A model generated the notes under the pieces. That model did not search any database, had not been told where the DNA came from, and saw only the letters and a program-made list of their open reading frames with translations. Below, in pieces: positions 1 to 8,682 of a DNA stretch of 64,000 bases (the stretch's first letter is position 1; the number at the start of each line of letters is the position of its first letter). This stretch comes from an uncultured Clostridia bacterium (GTDB taxonomy: Bacteria > Bacillota > Clostridia > Christensenellales > Aristaeellaceae), in contig CALGBY010000048.1 in the NCBI GenBank assembly GCA_937886445.1, positions 1 to 64,000 of the forward strand, written 5' to 3'. Position numbers and translations under genes: made by a program.

Positions 1-144
1 GCGGTCTTTTCGGGCTCGGTCACCTCGACGGCTTCGGCGGTCTTTTCGGGCTCGGTCACCTCGACGGCTTCGGCGGTCTTTTCGGGCTCGGTCACCTCGA
101 CGGCTTCGGCGGTCTTTTCGGGCTCGGCCACCTCGATAACCTCT
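1..144. repeat. 36-bp coding tandem repeats
   Basis: Three identical 36-bp units start at 1, 37 and 73. A fourth, diverged unit starts at 109. On the minus strand they encode the 12-residue EVTEPEKTAEAV unit of the surface protein. The array continues past the window edge, so copy number is unknown. Confidence 0.9.
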
Positions 145-1055
145 TCGGGCTTTTCGGTGATCAGGTTATCGGGATTGTAGTAGCCCAGACGCCAGTTCTC
201 CACATAGCCCTGCAGATCATCGATGATCATACGGCTCCAGCCGTTGCCCATATCCTCCACATAAGCGTACTGATTGGGAACCAGATATTCGATCGGCTCG
301 GCTCCCGCGTCCATCGCGGGCATCAGAGGCAGCGTGGCATTTCCGTAGGTGAAGGTCAGACGGATTGATTTCATATTTTCGCGGGGATCGGCTTCCGCGG
401 CGGTTTCTTCATTATTCCCCTCATTCACGGGAAGCTCGTCACCCTCGGCGGGAAGCTTTTCCGTTTCGGTATTTTCTCCCTCCAGGGAAAGCACGGCAGC
501 GTCCTGTTCATCGGCACCCGCGCCGACAACCGGCTTTTCGGAGATCTCTTCATTATTTTCGGCAACCGTATCATCGGGCTGCTCAACCGTCTCGGCGACC
601 GTATCGTCGGGCTGCTCAACCGTCTCGGCAACCATACCGTCGGGCTGCTCAATAACCTCGGCAACCGTACTGTCGGGCTGCTCAATAACCTCGGCAACCG
701 TATCGTCGGGCTGCTCAATGACCTCGGGCTCGACCTCGGCGATGACCTCGGGCTCGACCTCGGCGATGACCTCAGGCTCGACTTCGGCGATGGCCTCGGG
801 CTCCACCTCGGCGATGACCTCAGGCTCGACTTCGGCGATGGCCTCGGGCTCGGCCTCGGCGATGACCTCATGCTCCCCTTCAGCCACGCCTTCCGTCTGC
901 GCGAGTTCCTCATCCTCCACAGGCGTGATCATGATCGCTTCTGACACGATCGTGGATTCCTGGCTGTTCAGCAGATCATCTGCCACAGCACAGGCCGCAA
1001 TGATCACAACCACCACAAGGATGATGGAAATAATGCGTCCGGTGTACTTTTTCAT
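1..1055 (-). CDS. Secreted or anchored SH3-like protein with Glu/Pro/Val tandem repeats (C-terminus beyond window)
   Basis: The gene reads leftward from an ATG at 1055, with AAAGGAGG at about 1066-1073 as ribosome binding site. It is open to the window edge, so the C-terminus is missing. The N-terminus (MKKYTGRIISIILVVVVIIA) is a signal peptide or membrane anchor. It is followed by acidic low-complexity repeats: 8-residue units of the EVIAEVEP type and 11-residue EQPDDTVAEVI units. A compact segment then follows (YLVPNQYAYVEDMGNGWSRM... GYVENW) that reads like a bacterial SH3 domain, and then 12-residue units (EVTEPEKTAEAV) up to the edge. A wall-associated surface protein is likely; no catalytic motif is visible. 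It probably forms an operon with the Ig-like protein upstream (122 bp gap). Confidence 0.8.
   Translation of the reverse strand, partial: MKKYTGRIISIILVVVVIIAACAVADDLLNSQESTIVSEAIMITPVEDEELAQTEGVAEGEHEVIAEAEPEAIAEVEPEVIAEVEPEAIAEVEPEVIAEVEPEVIAEVEPEVIEQPDDTVAEVIEQPDSTVAEVIEQPDGMVAETVEQPDDTVAETVEQPDDTVAENNEEISEKPVVGAGADEQDAAVLSLEGENTETEKLPAEGDELPVNEGNNEETAAEADPRENMKSIRLTFTYGNATLPLMPAMDAGAEPIEYLVPNQYAYVEDMGNGWSRMIIDDLQGYVENWRLGYYNPDNLITEKPEEVIEVAEPEKTAEAVEVTEPEKTAEAVEVTEPEKTAEAVEVTEPEKT
565..870. repeat. 33-bp and 24-bp coding tandem repeats
   Basis: About 565-715 holds 33-bp units (11 residues, EQPDDTVAEVI type). About 715-870 holds 24-bp units (8 residues, EVIAEVEP type). Both lie in the surface-protein gene and keep frame, so length changes would lengthen or shorten the stalk without disrupting the protein. 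Confidence 0.85.
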
Positions 1056-1177
1056 ACTTATGCGTCCTCCTTTGGATGAAGCACCCAAGCTGTTCGGAAA
1101 CCGTCTTTCCCGGTTTTCAAGCCTGCACACTCCCTGCTGTTTCGGAAAATACGGAAATGATTGTTTATAGCGAAGTA

Positions 1178-1534
1178 CTAATCACGGTCAAGATTCACGA
1201 TCACGCGGTATCGGTTGCCGCCGTTATCCCGGTTCAGCTCATATGCGTAAACAACGCTTTTCGCTCCCCGTATCGAGTCCCAGCCTGTACCGTCGTTTGC
1301 CTGCCACTGCAGGCTGTATCTGTTCTTTGTTCCGGTAACATTCGCGCACAGGTGGATGATATCGCCGGCTTTATACTGCCGTTCGTTGCCGAGCACAGAT
1401 ATCTGTACCTCGGCATGCTCACCGGCAGCGTGGATCCCTTCTCCTATCATCGCCGCCAGCGCGAAGGCGGTAATGCCTACCACCAGCACGATCACCGTCA
1501 GGTAAATGATCACATCCGTTATCTTCAATCTCAT
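1178..1534 (-). CDS. Small membrane protein with an Ig-like extracellular domain
   Basis: This is a 118-residue protein. Residues 8-30 form one membrane helix (VIIYLTVIVLVVGITAFALA). After it comes a domain with the look of bacterial Ig-like folds: an ordered beta-rich stretch with SLQWQANDGTGW and YRVIVNLD near the end. There is no catalytic motif. The gene lies just upstream of the SH3-repeat protein on the same strand, so both are likely displayed on the cell surface. Function is not recognised beyond the fold guess. Confidence 0.7.
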   Translation of the reverse strand: MRLKITDVIIYLTVIVLVVGITAFALAAMIGEGIHAAGEHAEVQISVLGNERQYKAGDIIHLCANVTGTKNRYSLQWQANDGTGWDSIRGAKSVVYAYELNRDNGGNRYRVIVNLDRD

Positions 1535-1602
1535 CGATCTCTCAACCGGCCTTCCCGTGTCTTTTTTACAGGAAAATACACCTCACCTGAGGTTACATCC
1601 TT

Positions 1603-1608
1603 ATTATA
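1603..1608 (-). promoter_or_regulatory. -10 element upstream of the Ig-like gene
   Basis: TATAAT read on the minus strand lies about 70 bp upstream of the Ig-like start. Its flanks match the -10 flanks of the NHLP exporter promoter (ATGTGTATAATAAG at both sites). No good -35 is present. GTAAC motifs recur around it on the minus strand (start-to-start distance 12 bp for two of them), which may be an activator site. Confidence 0.45.
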
Positions 1609-1687
1609 CACATCAATAGTTACTTAGACGGTTACATGAGAACATTTTTTCAAAAATTTTTCGACTTTTCAATGCAAAATTTTTGAT

Positions 1688-1720
1688 TTATGACAATATG
1701 CTTGATGAATATATGTTCAT
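1688..1720 (-). CDS. Possible 10-residue peptide with strong ribosome binding site
   Basis: A minus-strand ATG at 1720 follows GGAGGGG at about 1723-1729 and opens a frame MNIYSSSILS ending in TAA. It is too short for coding statistics. It could be a leader peptide for the surface-protein operon, or chance in AT-rich DNA. Confidence 0.2.
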   Translation of the reverse strand: MNIYSSSILS

Positions 1721-1835
1721 ATTCCCCTCCTATATAGTAGAATATACATAATTTTTATGATTTATGAACAATTTTCACATTTTTGCAGAATGTGGTTCAC
1801 GCCATTCATATTACATTTTCCTACTTTTATTTCTC

Positions 1836-2015
1836 TCATGATGTAATTTTCACTCTCAGGATACGCACAACTTCACCCGGCGGACAATTTAATTTTTTCA
1901 TGATCTGTTTTCGCGCCGTCCGTCCGGCTTTCCGCCATGATCCGGGTAATTTTCCCCGCGAAGCCAAATTATCGCACAAAGCTGCTGTATGTAACCCATG
2001 ATCCATGATGATCAT
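1836..2015 (-). CDS. Hypothetical small basic protein
   Basis: An ATG at 2015 with GGAAGG about 10 bases upstream opens a 59-residue frame. It lies 45 bp downstream of a TTGAAA-17-TATAAT promoter on the same strand. The predicted peptide is basic (SWRKAGRTARKQIMKKL in the middle), has two Cys and has no membrane helix. No family is recognised. Promoter plus ribosome binding site favour a real gene; the small size and lack of homology knowledge weigh against. Confidence 0.4.
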   Translation of the reverse strand: MIIMDHGLHTAALCDNLASRGKLPGSWRKAGRTARKQIMKKLNCPPGEVVRILRVKITS

Positions 2016-2059
2016 AAGCAAATATCCTTCCGGATGAACCGTTCTGTACGGGTTATTTC

Positions 2060-2088
2060 ATTATATAATACTTTTATCCGTTTTTCAA
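2060..2088 (-). promoter_or_regulatory. Sigma-A promoter in the AT-rich island
   Basis: On the minus strand TTGAAA (2083-2088), a 17-bp spacer and a perfect TATAAT (2060-2065) point left. It would drive the 59-residue ORF and possibly the Ig-like/SH3 genes. Confidence 0.7.
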
Positions 2089-2312
2089 GTATTCGTCAGA
2101 GCATAATTACATATAATCATACATATATTATGTTTGATGACATTGTATTTTTTACGTATGTGATTATTGTATGATTTTTTATCATATTTTACATCTTATG
2201 ATCACTTTACCTCCGGTCACAGAAAGGCGCGCATACCGCACCGGATGATCCCTTGCTGAAGAACAGGCAGTAACATAAAGCCGCCTCGGAGAAACAGATC
2301 GCGACCGGAACA

Positions 2313-2345
2313 GCAAAAATAAGCGGCCCCCGCAAAAGGACCGCT
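2313..2345 (-). terminator. Terminator of the GH4 gene
   Basis: An inverted repeat (AGCGGNCC ... GGNCCGCT, 2322-2345) is followed on the minus strand by TTATTTTTG. It lies about 140 bp past the GH4 stop. Confidence 0.7.
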
Positions 2346-2484
2346 CAATTTATGTCTTTTATCGCAATTTCCGGCAGTTCAAGCGTTGATCCGCACAGAC
2401 CGTACTGTATTCCTGCACGGACACAAAGCAAAATGCTTCACACAGCTCTCATGTTCCGCTTTCCCTTTTAATGTTGACCCGGAA

Positions 2485-3885
2485 TCACAGTTTCCAGCCC
2501 GCCGGCAGCCAGTCCTTCTGAGCCAGAAGCATTTCATCAAACAGCGGTTTTCCGTCTTCCATGGATACGCCGCTCATCTGCGGGTCATTCATAAAGGTGG
2601 CAAAGCCCAGTTCCCTGTCAAAATCCAGCGCGGCGCGCAGGGTATTCTCCTGGTTATATACATGGCGGGCGATCAGCGGGAGGATGTTCTGCGGTATATC
2701 CCCGGCCATGACCGGCTGGATGCGATCATACCCGAAGAGCGCATTGGTTTCCACAACGGCGCCGAGCGGCAGATTGGGGATCTGTCCGCGGTTGGGGATA
2801 TTCACATTGGATACGATATCGCCGAGGCCCAGCAATGCCTTGAGAAGCAGATGCCCTTCCTCGCCGGAGGTGTTGAGATTGATCTCCTCTTTTCCGCTGA
2901 TCAGATCATCGCTGTGACGCATTCTGTCCTTCAGGTCCTCAAGGCGCCACGAAACGGGCGTAAGAGAGAACTTCCAGGCTCTGGCGGTCTCAGGAGTCCA
3001 GGTATACCAGCGGGGAACGAATTCCGCCAGATGACGGTCACCGGCCGCGGCGATATATCCGTAACGCAGGAAAAGATCGAATTTCACCTTCTGGGCACTG
3101 GTAAAGTAACTGTTCATCCAGTTATCGTCTTTGCCTTCTTCATAGCCGGTCTCGCGGTATTTTTCAGCAAATCTGCGATACATGGGCATCAGATCCATGC
3201 CCTTCCAGGAAGCGCTCGTCATCCAGGTAAAGTGGTTGATACCGGTCACAGTGGTATACAGCTCATGACGGTCCACATTATCGATCCCGGCCTCCTCCTT
3301 CAGCATGGCACAGAGCAGCTTCTGTGTCCCGAACACCTCATGGCAGCATCCGAATGCCTTGATGGCAGGGAAAGCCTCATACAGGGCGCGCACGCAGAGT
3401 GTCATGGGGTTGGTGTAGTTGATCACCCACGCCTGCGGAGCATAATCTCTTATCGCGAAAGCGATCTCCTGCATCATGGGGATGGTACGCATGGCGCGCA
3501 TAAAGCCGCCGGGGCCGACGGTATCGCCCACCGGCTGGTATACGCCTACCTTTTCCGGCGCGTGCACATCGCTGCGCATTTCTTCGAAGGTGGCGGGAAG
3601 AATGGAAATGACCACAAAATCCGCGCCGGTAAGCGCCTGTGCAAGCGTATCCGCAACGGTATACTTCCATACCGCCTTCACTCCGGGATGGGCCGAGATC
3701 TTGTTGCCGATGATCTCATTGCGTTCCGCGGCGCTCCTGTCGATATCGTACAGGCTCACCTCGCCCTCCATCTGGCCGTCCATCGCCAGATCCTTCATAA
3801 AGCCCCACGCCCATCCGCGGCTGCCTCCGCCGATATAGGCCACCTTCAAACCGGTCACTCTGTTGTTTTTAAAATCCTTTACCAT
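2485..3885 (-). CDS. Glycoside hydrolase family 4 (alpha-galactosidase/alpha-galacturonidase type)
   Basis: This 466-residue protein is full length for GH4, a family of NAD- and metal-dependent glycosidases that cleave by an oxidation/elimination route. The N-terminal Rossmann motif YIGGGSRGW is at residues 17-25. NYTNP is at 156-160, CCHEVFG at 180-186 (metal-binding Cys/His region) and GINHFTW at 215-221. The GVYQPVGDTVGPGG stretch and the CHEVF form fit the LplD/alpha-galacturonidase-like branch better than 6-phospho-glucosidases, but substrate is inferred only. It is cytoplasmic, without a signal peptide. It lies in line with an Lgt-like gene and a second glycosidase on the same strand. 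Confidence 0.88.
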   Translation of the reverse strand: MVKDFKNNRVTGLKVAYIGGGSRGWAWGFMKDLAMDGQMEGEVSLYDIDRSAAERNEIIGNKISAHPGVKAVWKYTVADTLAQALTGADFVVISILPATFEEMRSDVHAPEKVGVYQPVGDTVGPGGFMRAMRTIPMMQEIAFAIRDYAPQAWVINYTNPMTLCVRALYEAFPAIKAFGCCHEVFGTQKLLCAMLKEEAGIDNVDRHELYTTVTGINHFTWMTSASWKGMDLMPMYRRFAEKYRETGYEEGKDDNWMNSYFTSAQKVKFDLFLRYGYIAAAGDRHLAEFVPRWYTWTPETARAWKFSLTPVSWRLEDLKDRMRHSDDLISGKEEINLNTSGEEGHLLLKALLGLGDIVSNVNIPNRGQIPNLPLGAVVETNALFGYDRIQPVMAGDIPQNILPLIARHVYNQENTLRAALDFDRELGFATFMNDPQMSGVSMEDGKPLFDEMLLAQKDWLPAGWKL

Positions 3886-3907
3886 ACTCTGTGCCTCATT
3901 TCATATA

Positions 3908-4501
3908 TTATTTGTGATATTTTTTGTGCATTTTCGCACGCGCTTTTTTGACGGGATGCATTTTGCGGGCGATACAGAGCCACACAAAACCGATGATGAC
4001 GGAGATCAGCGACCAGAAATTGCCGGCGAGCAGGATCCACACAAACGGCGATGTTTCTCTCATCAGGTTCAGAACGAAGCGCAGGATGCCGTAAATGATC
4101 ATATACTGCGCGTACAGTGTTCCCTTATTGTTGCCGCGCTTCATCATATAGAGCAGAAGCGCCATCAGAAGCAAGGCCGTCATGCATTCCACAATCTGGC
4201 TTGGGAAAACGATGCATACATTCTCGGCAGTGTTCTGATAGAGGACCTTTCCGCCGCAGCAGCCGTCAATACAGCAATTGACCTTCAACAGCGCCAGCAT
4301 CACACATTCGCTGGGGGCGCACAGATCCAGCATTTCGGATATCTTCATTCTCAGCAGAAGGGCCACGGGGATCATGATGGGCGGTGCGAAAAACAGCGCC
4401 CCATAAAACGATCTGCCTCCGAAGTTATCAAACCCGGACTCGATCCAGAACATCACCATCGCGCCGGCCACACCTGCCCCGGTCAGGATCACCGCGCTCA
4501 C
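3908..4501 (-). CDS. Lgt-like (prolipoprotein diacylglyceryl transferase family) membrane protein, N-terminus probably frameshifted
   Basis: This multi-pass membrane protein of about 197 residues keeps parts of the Lgt pattern: GRSFYGALFF, CCIDGCCGG, FPSQIVE (compare HPSQLYE) and YGILRFVLNLMRE near the end. It is shorter than true Lgt (about 260-300). The only in-frame start is a GTG at 4501 without a ribosome binding site. A well-placed ATG with GGAGG lies at 4599 in another frame (see separate entry), so a -1 shift near 4530 would restore a full N-terminal helix. It may be a non-catalytic or specialised Lgt homologue. Confidence 0.65.
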   Translation of the reverse strand: MSAVILTGAGVAGAMVMFWIESGFDNFGGRSFYGALFFAPPIMIPVALLLRMKISEMLDLCAPSECVMLALLKVNCCIDGCCGGKVLYQNTAENVCIVFPSQIVECMTALLLMALLLYMMKRGNNKGTLYAQYMIIYGILRFVLNLMRETSPFVWILLAGNFWSLISVIIGFVWLCIARKMHPVKKARAKMHKKYHK

Positions 4502-4527
4502 GAGCCGCTTCCAAACCGGCGTTTTTG

Positions 4528-4599
4528 TCAGTTTACCGGCAAAAACATCACGATCATCATTGCCAGCGTTCCGCCGCCCAGGATCAGATAGAATTTCAT
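4528..4599 (-). pseudogene. Out-of-frame N-terminal piece of the Lgt-like gene
   Basis: An ATG at 4599 preceded by GAGGAGG opens a 23-codon frame (MKFYLILGGGTLAMMIVMFL...) encoding one hydrophobic helix, and stops at 4528. The downstream Lgt-like frame is continuous through this zone in the -1 register. The likely explanation is a frameshift, either genuine, programmed or a sequencing or assembly error. Confidence 0.6.
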
Positions 4600-4743
4600 A
4601 TAAATCCTCCTCTTTATGTAGCTGCTGTCAAAAACGGAACACGATCTGCCTGTATACTGATTTTATCATAAACCGTGGCATTATACAATTAAATTATTCG
4701 TTGATATCGCAAAAAAGCAGGCACATTTTGCAAATCAACCGCA

Positions 4744-6111
4744 TCACCGTTCGCGAATATCCCCGTTTTCATCCGTAAACAGATATTCACCCGCCCGAAG
4801 TGTGAACGCGTTTCTGTCCGAACGGATCTTTGCCTCCGCTCCGTCGCTTTCCATGCTGTACTCTTTGCTGTTCAGGCGTATCACTGCCCGGAAGGGAACG
4901 CCGCCGATATCCGAAAAACGCAGCACGCCCCGTTCATAATCGATGCCGTGCATACGGTTCAGGTATTCCAGTACGGCAAGGATCGTGGGGCCGTAACCGT
5001 CCTTTTCGGAGGCGGCTTTCCCGGTAAAGGGATCATACTGCTGGCAGAAGCGGCAGTCATTCACGGCTACGGTATCCATCAGCTTTTTGCCGAGCACAGG
5101 CACCAGGCTGTCAAAGCCGTAGTTTTCAAGCGCGCGGATCGCGCGCTGATAGGTAAGTCCCTCCGGCTGGCCGGACCAGTTGTTTTCCGAAAGGTTGGCA
5201 AAAAGAGGATCATCTGCCGCGACCGAAGGAAGCGGAACGGGGGTAAAGAACTCTTTTTCGTTTACAAGATGCTCCGCAACAAAGCGTTTCGCCATGTCAG
5301 GATCAAAGGAATGCCAGTACATACAGCGAAGGCTGTTATGGCACAGCACATCGCACACGCTTCCGTCCGCGTACCGGTCAAAACAGGCTGCCCGTTTTTC
5401 ATCCCACAGACGCTTTTTCAGCGCATCCCTCGTCTGTGCTGCCAGACCGCTCCAGTATTTTTCGTCTGTTCTGTTTGCTTCAATGCCGGCGATCTCTGCC
5501 AGCGTTTCGCGGCAGGCATAGGAAAACGATGTGATATCCATGCTTTGCATGGGCACAAACCGGTTTCCGAGCGGAGGCTCATCCTCCGGCGCGTAGCAGG
5601 GAGCGTCTCCGTATCGCAGGGCATTATCCTCCCCCGTATCATAAACACAAAAGGACGAAAGCACACCGTTTCCGGAAAGATCACGCGTGCGGTGCAGCCA
5701 GCCGTCAAAACGGATAAGGCAGTCCTTCAGCCGGTCCAGATACAAACGGTCCCGTCCGCTGAGATAATAAAGGTTGAGCGCGGGCGCGGGAAAACAAAAG
5801 CCCTGCAGCTTATCGTACTGCGGGGTGATCACACCGTCCGTACAGGCAATGGAGCCCGGAAGCCGCCCGTCCTCCCGCTGATTTTCCATAAAGAGCAGGG
5901 TATTGTTCAACGCCGCCTCCGGGCAGTAAAAATACGCCATTTCCCCGCCCATCGGCTGCGTTTCCAGCCATATCTTCTGATAGCCCGCCCCTTCGACCAG
6001 CACATCCCGGCCGGCAAAGGAACGGATGTTGTTCTTCAGTTTTTTGCACGCTTCCTCATAAAGGCGCTGCAGCTTTTCATCGCGGCACTCAAAAAAGTAC
6101 GAGTTATCCAT
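4744..6111 (-). CDS. MGH1/GH63-like six-hairpin glycosidase
   Basis: This 455-residue cytoplasmic protein has the alpha/alpha-barrel glycosidase style of the mannosylglycerate hydrolase/GH63 group. Aromatic and acidic motifs are spaced through the chain (DGRLPGSI near residue 100, MQSMDITSFSY mid-protein, NNWSGQPEGLTY and YDPFTGKAA in the C-terminal third). It probably hydrolyses an alpha-linked oligosaccharide. The exact substrate cannot be read. It sits between the cation ATPase and the Lgt-like/GH4 genes on the same strand, with an 88-bp gap on the ATPase side. ATG at 6111 follows a GGAGGAGA-type ribosome binding site. Confidence 0.75.
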   Translation of the reverse strand: MDNSYFFECRDEKLQRLYEEACKKLKNNIRSFAGRDVLVEGAGYQKIWLETQPMGGEMAYFYCPEAALNNTLLFMENQREDGRLPGSIACTDGVITPQYDKLQGFCFPAPALNLYYLSGRDRLYLDRLKDCLIRFDGWLHRTRDLSGNGVLSSFCVYDTGEDNALRYGDAPCYAPEDEPPLGNRFVPMQSMDITSFSYACRETLAEIAGIEANRTDEKYWSGLAAQTRDALKKRLWDEKRAACFDRYADGSVCDVLCHNSLRCMYWHSFDPDMAKRFVAEHLVNEKEFFTPVPLPSVAADDPLFANLSENNWSGQPEGLTYQRAIRALENYGFDSLVPVLGKKLMDTVAVNDCRFCQQYDPFTGKAASEKDGYGPTILAVLEYLNRMHGIDYERGVLRFSDIGGVPFRAVIRLNSKEYSMESDGAEAKIRSDRNAFTLRAGEYLFTDENGDIRER

Positions 6112-6199
6112 ATGGTCTCCTCCGGGGCATTTTCAAGAGCAGCCCTCATAGCGGCAGCGCCCGCGTTATGATGTTCAGGCACCGCCGTTATCTGAGCCG

Positions 6200-8680
6200 T
6201 TATTTGTTCCGTTTTCTTTTTTCTTCCAGCCCCGCTGTCAGGCGTCCGGTACCGAACACGATACCGCAGCCCGGCACCGCGAGACACAGATAGGCGATCG
6301 CGCCCTTTGTTCCGATGGGCTCCAGCTTGAACAGCGCACCGAGGATCAGCACGGCGGCAGCAAAAAGCACCGGCACCGCGGCCAGTACGACCATGCGCAG
6401 CCTGCTCAGCGGTATACTGACGCGTACCAGCACGATATAGCTCACCGTGGCTGCGCACAGGGTGGCAATGGTGGGGAATATCTCCTTTTCAAGCCCGAAG
6501 GCCCCCAGCTGCATGGAAAGGCAGGCACACAGTGCCACCGCCAGCCCGCCGGGCAAAGCGCGCAGCAATACCTTGCGAAGAAAATCGCCCTTCACACGCT
6601 CATCACAGGGCTCCAGCGCAAGGAAAAAGCTGGGCATCCCCACCGTGAAGGCGGAGACCAGCGTAAGCTGGATGGGCTCAAACGGATAGGCGCCGGGCAG
6701 AAACAGCATCAGCATGCACAGCAGAAAGGAGAAAATGGTTTTTGTCAAAAACAGCGTGGCGGTGCGTGTGATGTTGTTGATCACACGGCGGCCCTCCAGC
6801 ACGATATCGGGCAAAGCGGCAAACCCGGAATCCAGCAGCGTCACCTGAGCGGCATGCCTCGCGGCGTCCGCTCCCCCGGCCATCGCCAGCGAACAATCCG
6901 CCGCCTTCATCGCGGGGATATCGTTCACGCCGTCCCCGGTCATTGCCACAGAGTGGCCACGCTTTTTCAGTTCTTCCACCAGCAGCTTCTTCTGAACGGG
7001 CGTCACACGGCCGAATACGGTATACTTTTCACAGGCAGCGGCGATCTCTTCCCTTCCCTTAAGCGTGGAAGCGTCGATCTGATCCTGTGCTCCGTCGATA
7101 CCCACCGTTTCGGCAATACGGGACACAGTGCGCGGGTCGTCGCCGGAGATCACCTTCAGCACAACGCCCTGCTGTTTGAAATATGCCGCCGTTTCCCGCG
7201 CGGAGGGGCGGATCTCATCTGTCAGTATCACAAGACCCATTACCTTTTCGGGATCCGGTACACGATCTCCCTCAACAGTACCATGTGAAAGCGCCAGCAC
7301 GGTTACGCGTTTTCCCTGCCTGCTCAGTTCCTCCGTCTGCGCGCGCAGGTCCGGTGTGTATTTTTCTCCGTGCAGCACAAAGGAAGGCGCGCCCATGATG
7401 AGCACCGTGCCGTCCGCGAAGGCGGCAGCGCTCATTTTTCTTTCGGAGGAAAAGGGCAGTACCGCGGCGGGGTTTTCATTTGACACCTTTACCCGTTTTT
7501 TAACGGCGCGCATCGTTCCGCCCTGTTCGTCAAATGCGCCGGCAAAACGGGCAAGCGCGTCCTCCGCCTCCTGATCAGTCGCGTCGATCCCTCTGATCTC
7601 CTCCACCGTCATATCGCCGGTAGTGAGCGTGCCCGTTTTATCCAGACACAGCACATCCACCCTGGCAAGGGATTCAATGCCGTACAGTTCCTGTACCAGC
7701 GTGTGCTTTCTGCCCAGCTTGATCACGCCCACGGCCAGAGCGACGCCGGTAAGCAGCATCAGCCCCTCCGGGATCATGCCGATCATCGCCGCGACAGAGG
7801 AAGCGACAGATCCGCTGACGGCTTTCGCGCCTCCGGCCGGGATATAATCGGCAAGCGGGATCTTTTCGATCAGAAACTTTTTGAGAAAAAGAAGCAGCCC
7901 GGCTGGGATCAGGATGATGCTGTCAAAGCGGATCAGCTTTTCAAGGTCACACATCAGCGCGGAGCGCGGACGCGCTGTCTTTTTCGCCTCCGCGGTCAGG
8001 CGTCCGGCATAGCTTTCATCCGCCACATATACCAGCTGGCATACCAGCTTTCCTTCGGTGATATAGCTTCCGGAATACAGCCAGTCTCCGATGTTTTTCT
8101 TTACGGGCGTGCTTTCACCGGTAAGCAGGGATTCCATTGCCGAACCGTTCCCGCCCGTTACGACCGCGTCCGCCGGCACCTGATCTCCTGCCCGCAGCAC
8201 GCAAAGATCGCCCTTAACGGTATCCTTTACATCAACAGGGATCTCTTTCCCGTTCCTGATCACGCTCACATGAGACGCGTTCAGCAGCTGCATACGGCGT
8301 ATGGTATTCCGTGCGCGGATCTCCTGTACCGTGCCGATCAGGACATTTGCGATCACCACAAGCAGAAACAGCAGGTTTCTCCAGCTGCCCACAAGGATCA
8401 GACCAAGGGCAAGTAAAAAATTCAAAATATTGAAAAAGGTGAACAGATTGGAACAGAGGATCTCGCGAAAGCTTTTTCCGCCGTCCTCTGTCGCCCTGTT
8501 TGACAGCCCGGCCGCCGCGCGGCGCGCGGCCTCATCCTCAGAAAGACCGGTATCCGGGGTACAGGTATGATCATCAGGCAGAGCGGAAGGCAGCGCCAGC
8601 GCGTTTTCCGCTCCGGCCGGCGTTTCATTGTCCCTGCCCCGTACAAAGGAGATCATCCTGTTTTTCAGTTTTTCAAGCAA
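6200..8680 (-). CDS. P-type cation-transporting ATPase (CtpE/P2-like)
   Basis: This 826-residue HAD-type P-ATPase pumps a cation across the membrane using ATP. The actuator motif LTGES is at 186-190, the membrane PEGL motif at 304-307 and the phosphorylated Asp of DKTGT at about 347. GDGVND follows in the hinge domain, and six or more C-terminal hydrophobic helices complete the fold. There is no heavy-metal-binding N-domain or CPC motif, so copper and cadmium are unlikely. PEGLMLLTGVALAVG resembles the CtpE group, whose characterised member handles Ca2+; here the ion is inferred. Its start lies 2 bp past the stop of the upstream ABC gene, so it is co-transcribed with the exporter. Confidence 0.88.
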   Translation of the reverse strand: MLEKLKNRMISFVRGRDNETPAGAENALALPSALPDDHTCTPDTGLSEDEAARRAAAGLSNRATEDGGKSFREILCSNLFTFFNILNFLLALGLILVGSWRNLLFLLVVIANVLIGTVQEIRARNTIRRMQLLNASHVSVIRNGKEIPVDVKDTVKGDLCVLRAGDQVPADAVVTGGNGSAMESLLTGESTPVKKNIGDWLYSGSYITEGKLVCQLVYVADESYAGRLTAEAKKTARPRSALMCDLEKLIRFDSIILIPAGLLLFLKKFLIEKIPLADYIPAGGAKAVSGSVASSVAAMIGMIPEGLMLLTGVALAVGVIKLGRKHTLVQELYGIESLARVDVLCLDKTGTLTTGDMTVEEIRGIDATDQEAEDALARFAGAFDEQGGTMRAVKKRVKVSNENPAAVLPFSSERKMSAAAFADGTVLIMGAPSFVLHGEKYTPDLRAQTEELSRQGKRVTVLALSHGTVEGDRVPDPEKVMGLVILTDEIRPSARETAAYFKQQGVVLKVISGDDPRTVSRIAETVGIDGAQDQIDASTLKGREEIAAACEKYTVFGRVTPVQKKLLVEELKKRGHSVAMTGDGVNDIPAMKAADCSLAMAGGADAARHAAQVTLLDSGFAALPDIVLEGRRVINNITRTATLFLTKTIFSFLLCMLMLFLPGAYPFEPIQLTLVSAFTVGMPSFFLALEPCDERVKGDFLRKVLLRALPGGLAVALCACLSMQLGAFGLEKEIFPTIATLCAATVSYIVLVRVSIPLSRLRMVVLAAVPVLFAAAVLILGALFKLEPIGTKGAIAYLCLAVPGCGIVFGTGRLTAGLEEKRKRNK

Positions 8681-8682
8681 TT

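Larger units (their letters stand above)
1535..2312. other. AT-rich intergenic island
   Basis: These roughly 780 bases are far richer in A+T than the surrounding genes. They hold a leftward promoter (2060-2088), a candidate 59-residue ORF (1836-2015), a 10-codon ORF with a strong ribosome binding site (1688-1720) and a promoter-like TATAAT at 1603-1608. The part from about 2090 to 2310 shows only AT-rich inverted stretches and no convincing gene. The base composition suggests regulatory DNA or transferred DNA. Confidence 0.6.

Noticed and set aside
1..144. Regular repeats at the left end resembling a CRISPR array
   Set aside because: The 36-bp units are contiguous with no unique spacers and translate as a repeat protein in one frame.
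425..913. 162-residue minus-strand ORF full of Ser/Pro/Arg
   Set aside because: Out-of-frame reading of the repeat-coding region of the SH3-like protein.
1783..2001. 72-residue plus-strand ORF in the AT-rich island
   Set aside because: No promoter or ribosome binding site ahead of it, whereas the opposite strand has both for another ORF.
2386..3951. 521-residue plus-strand ORF opposite GH4
   Set aside because: Antisense to a GH4 with intact motifs; no family features.
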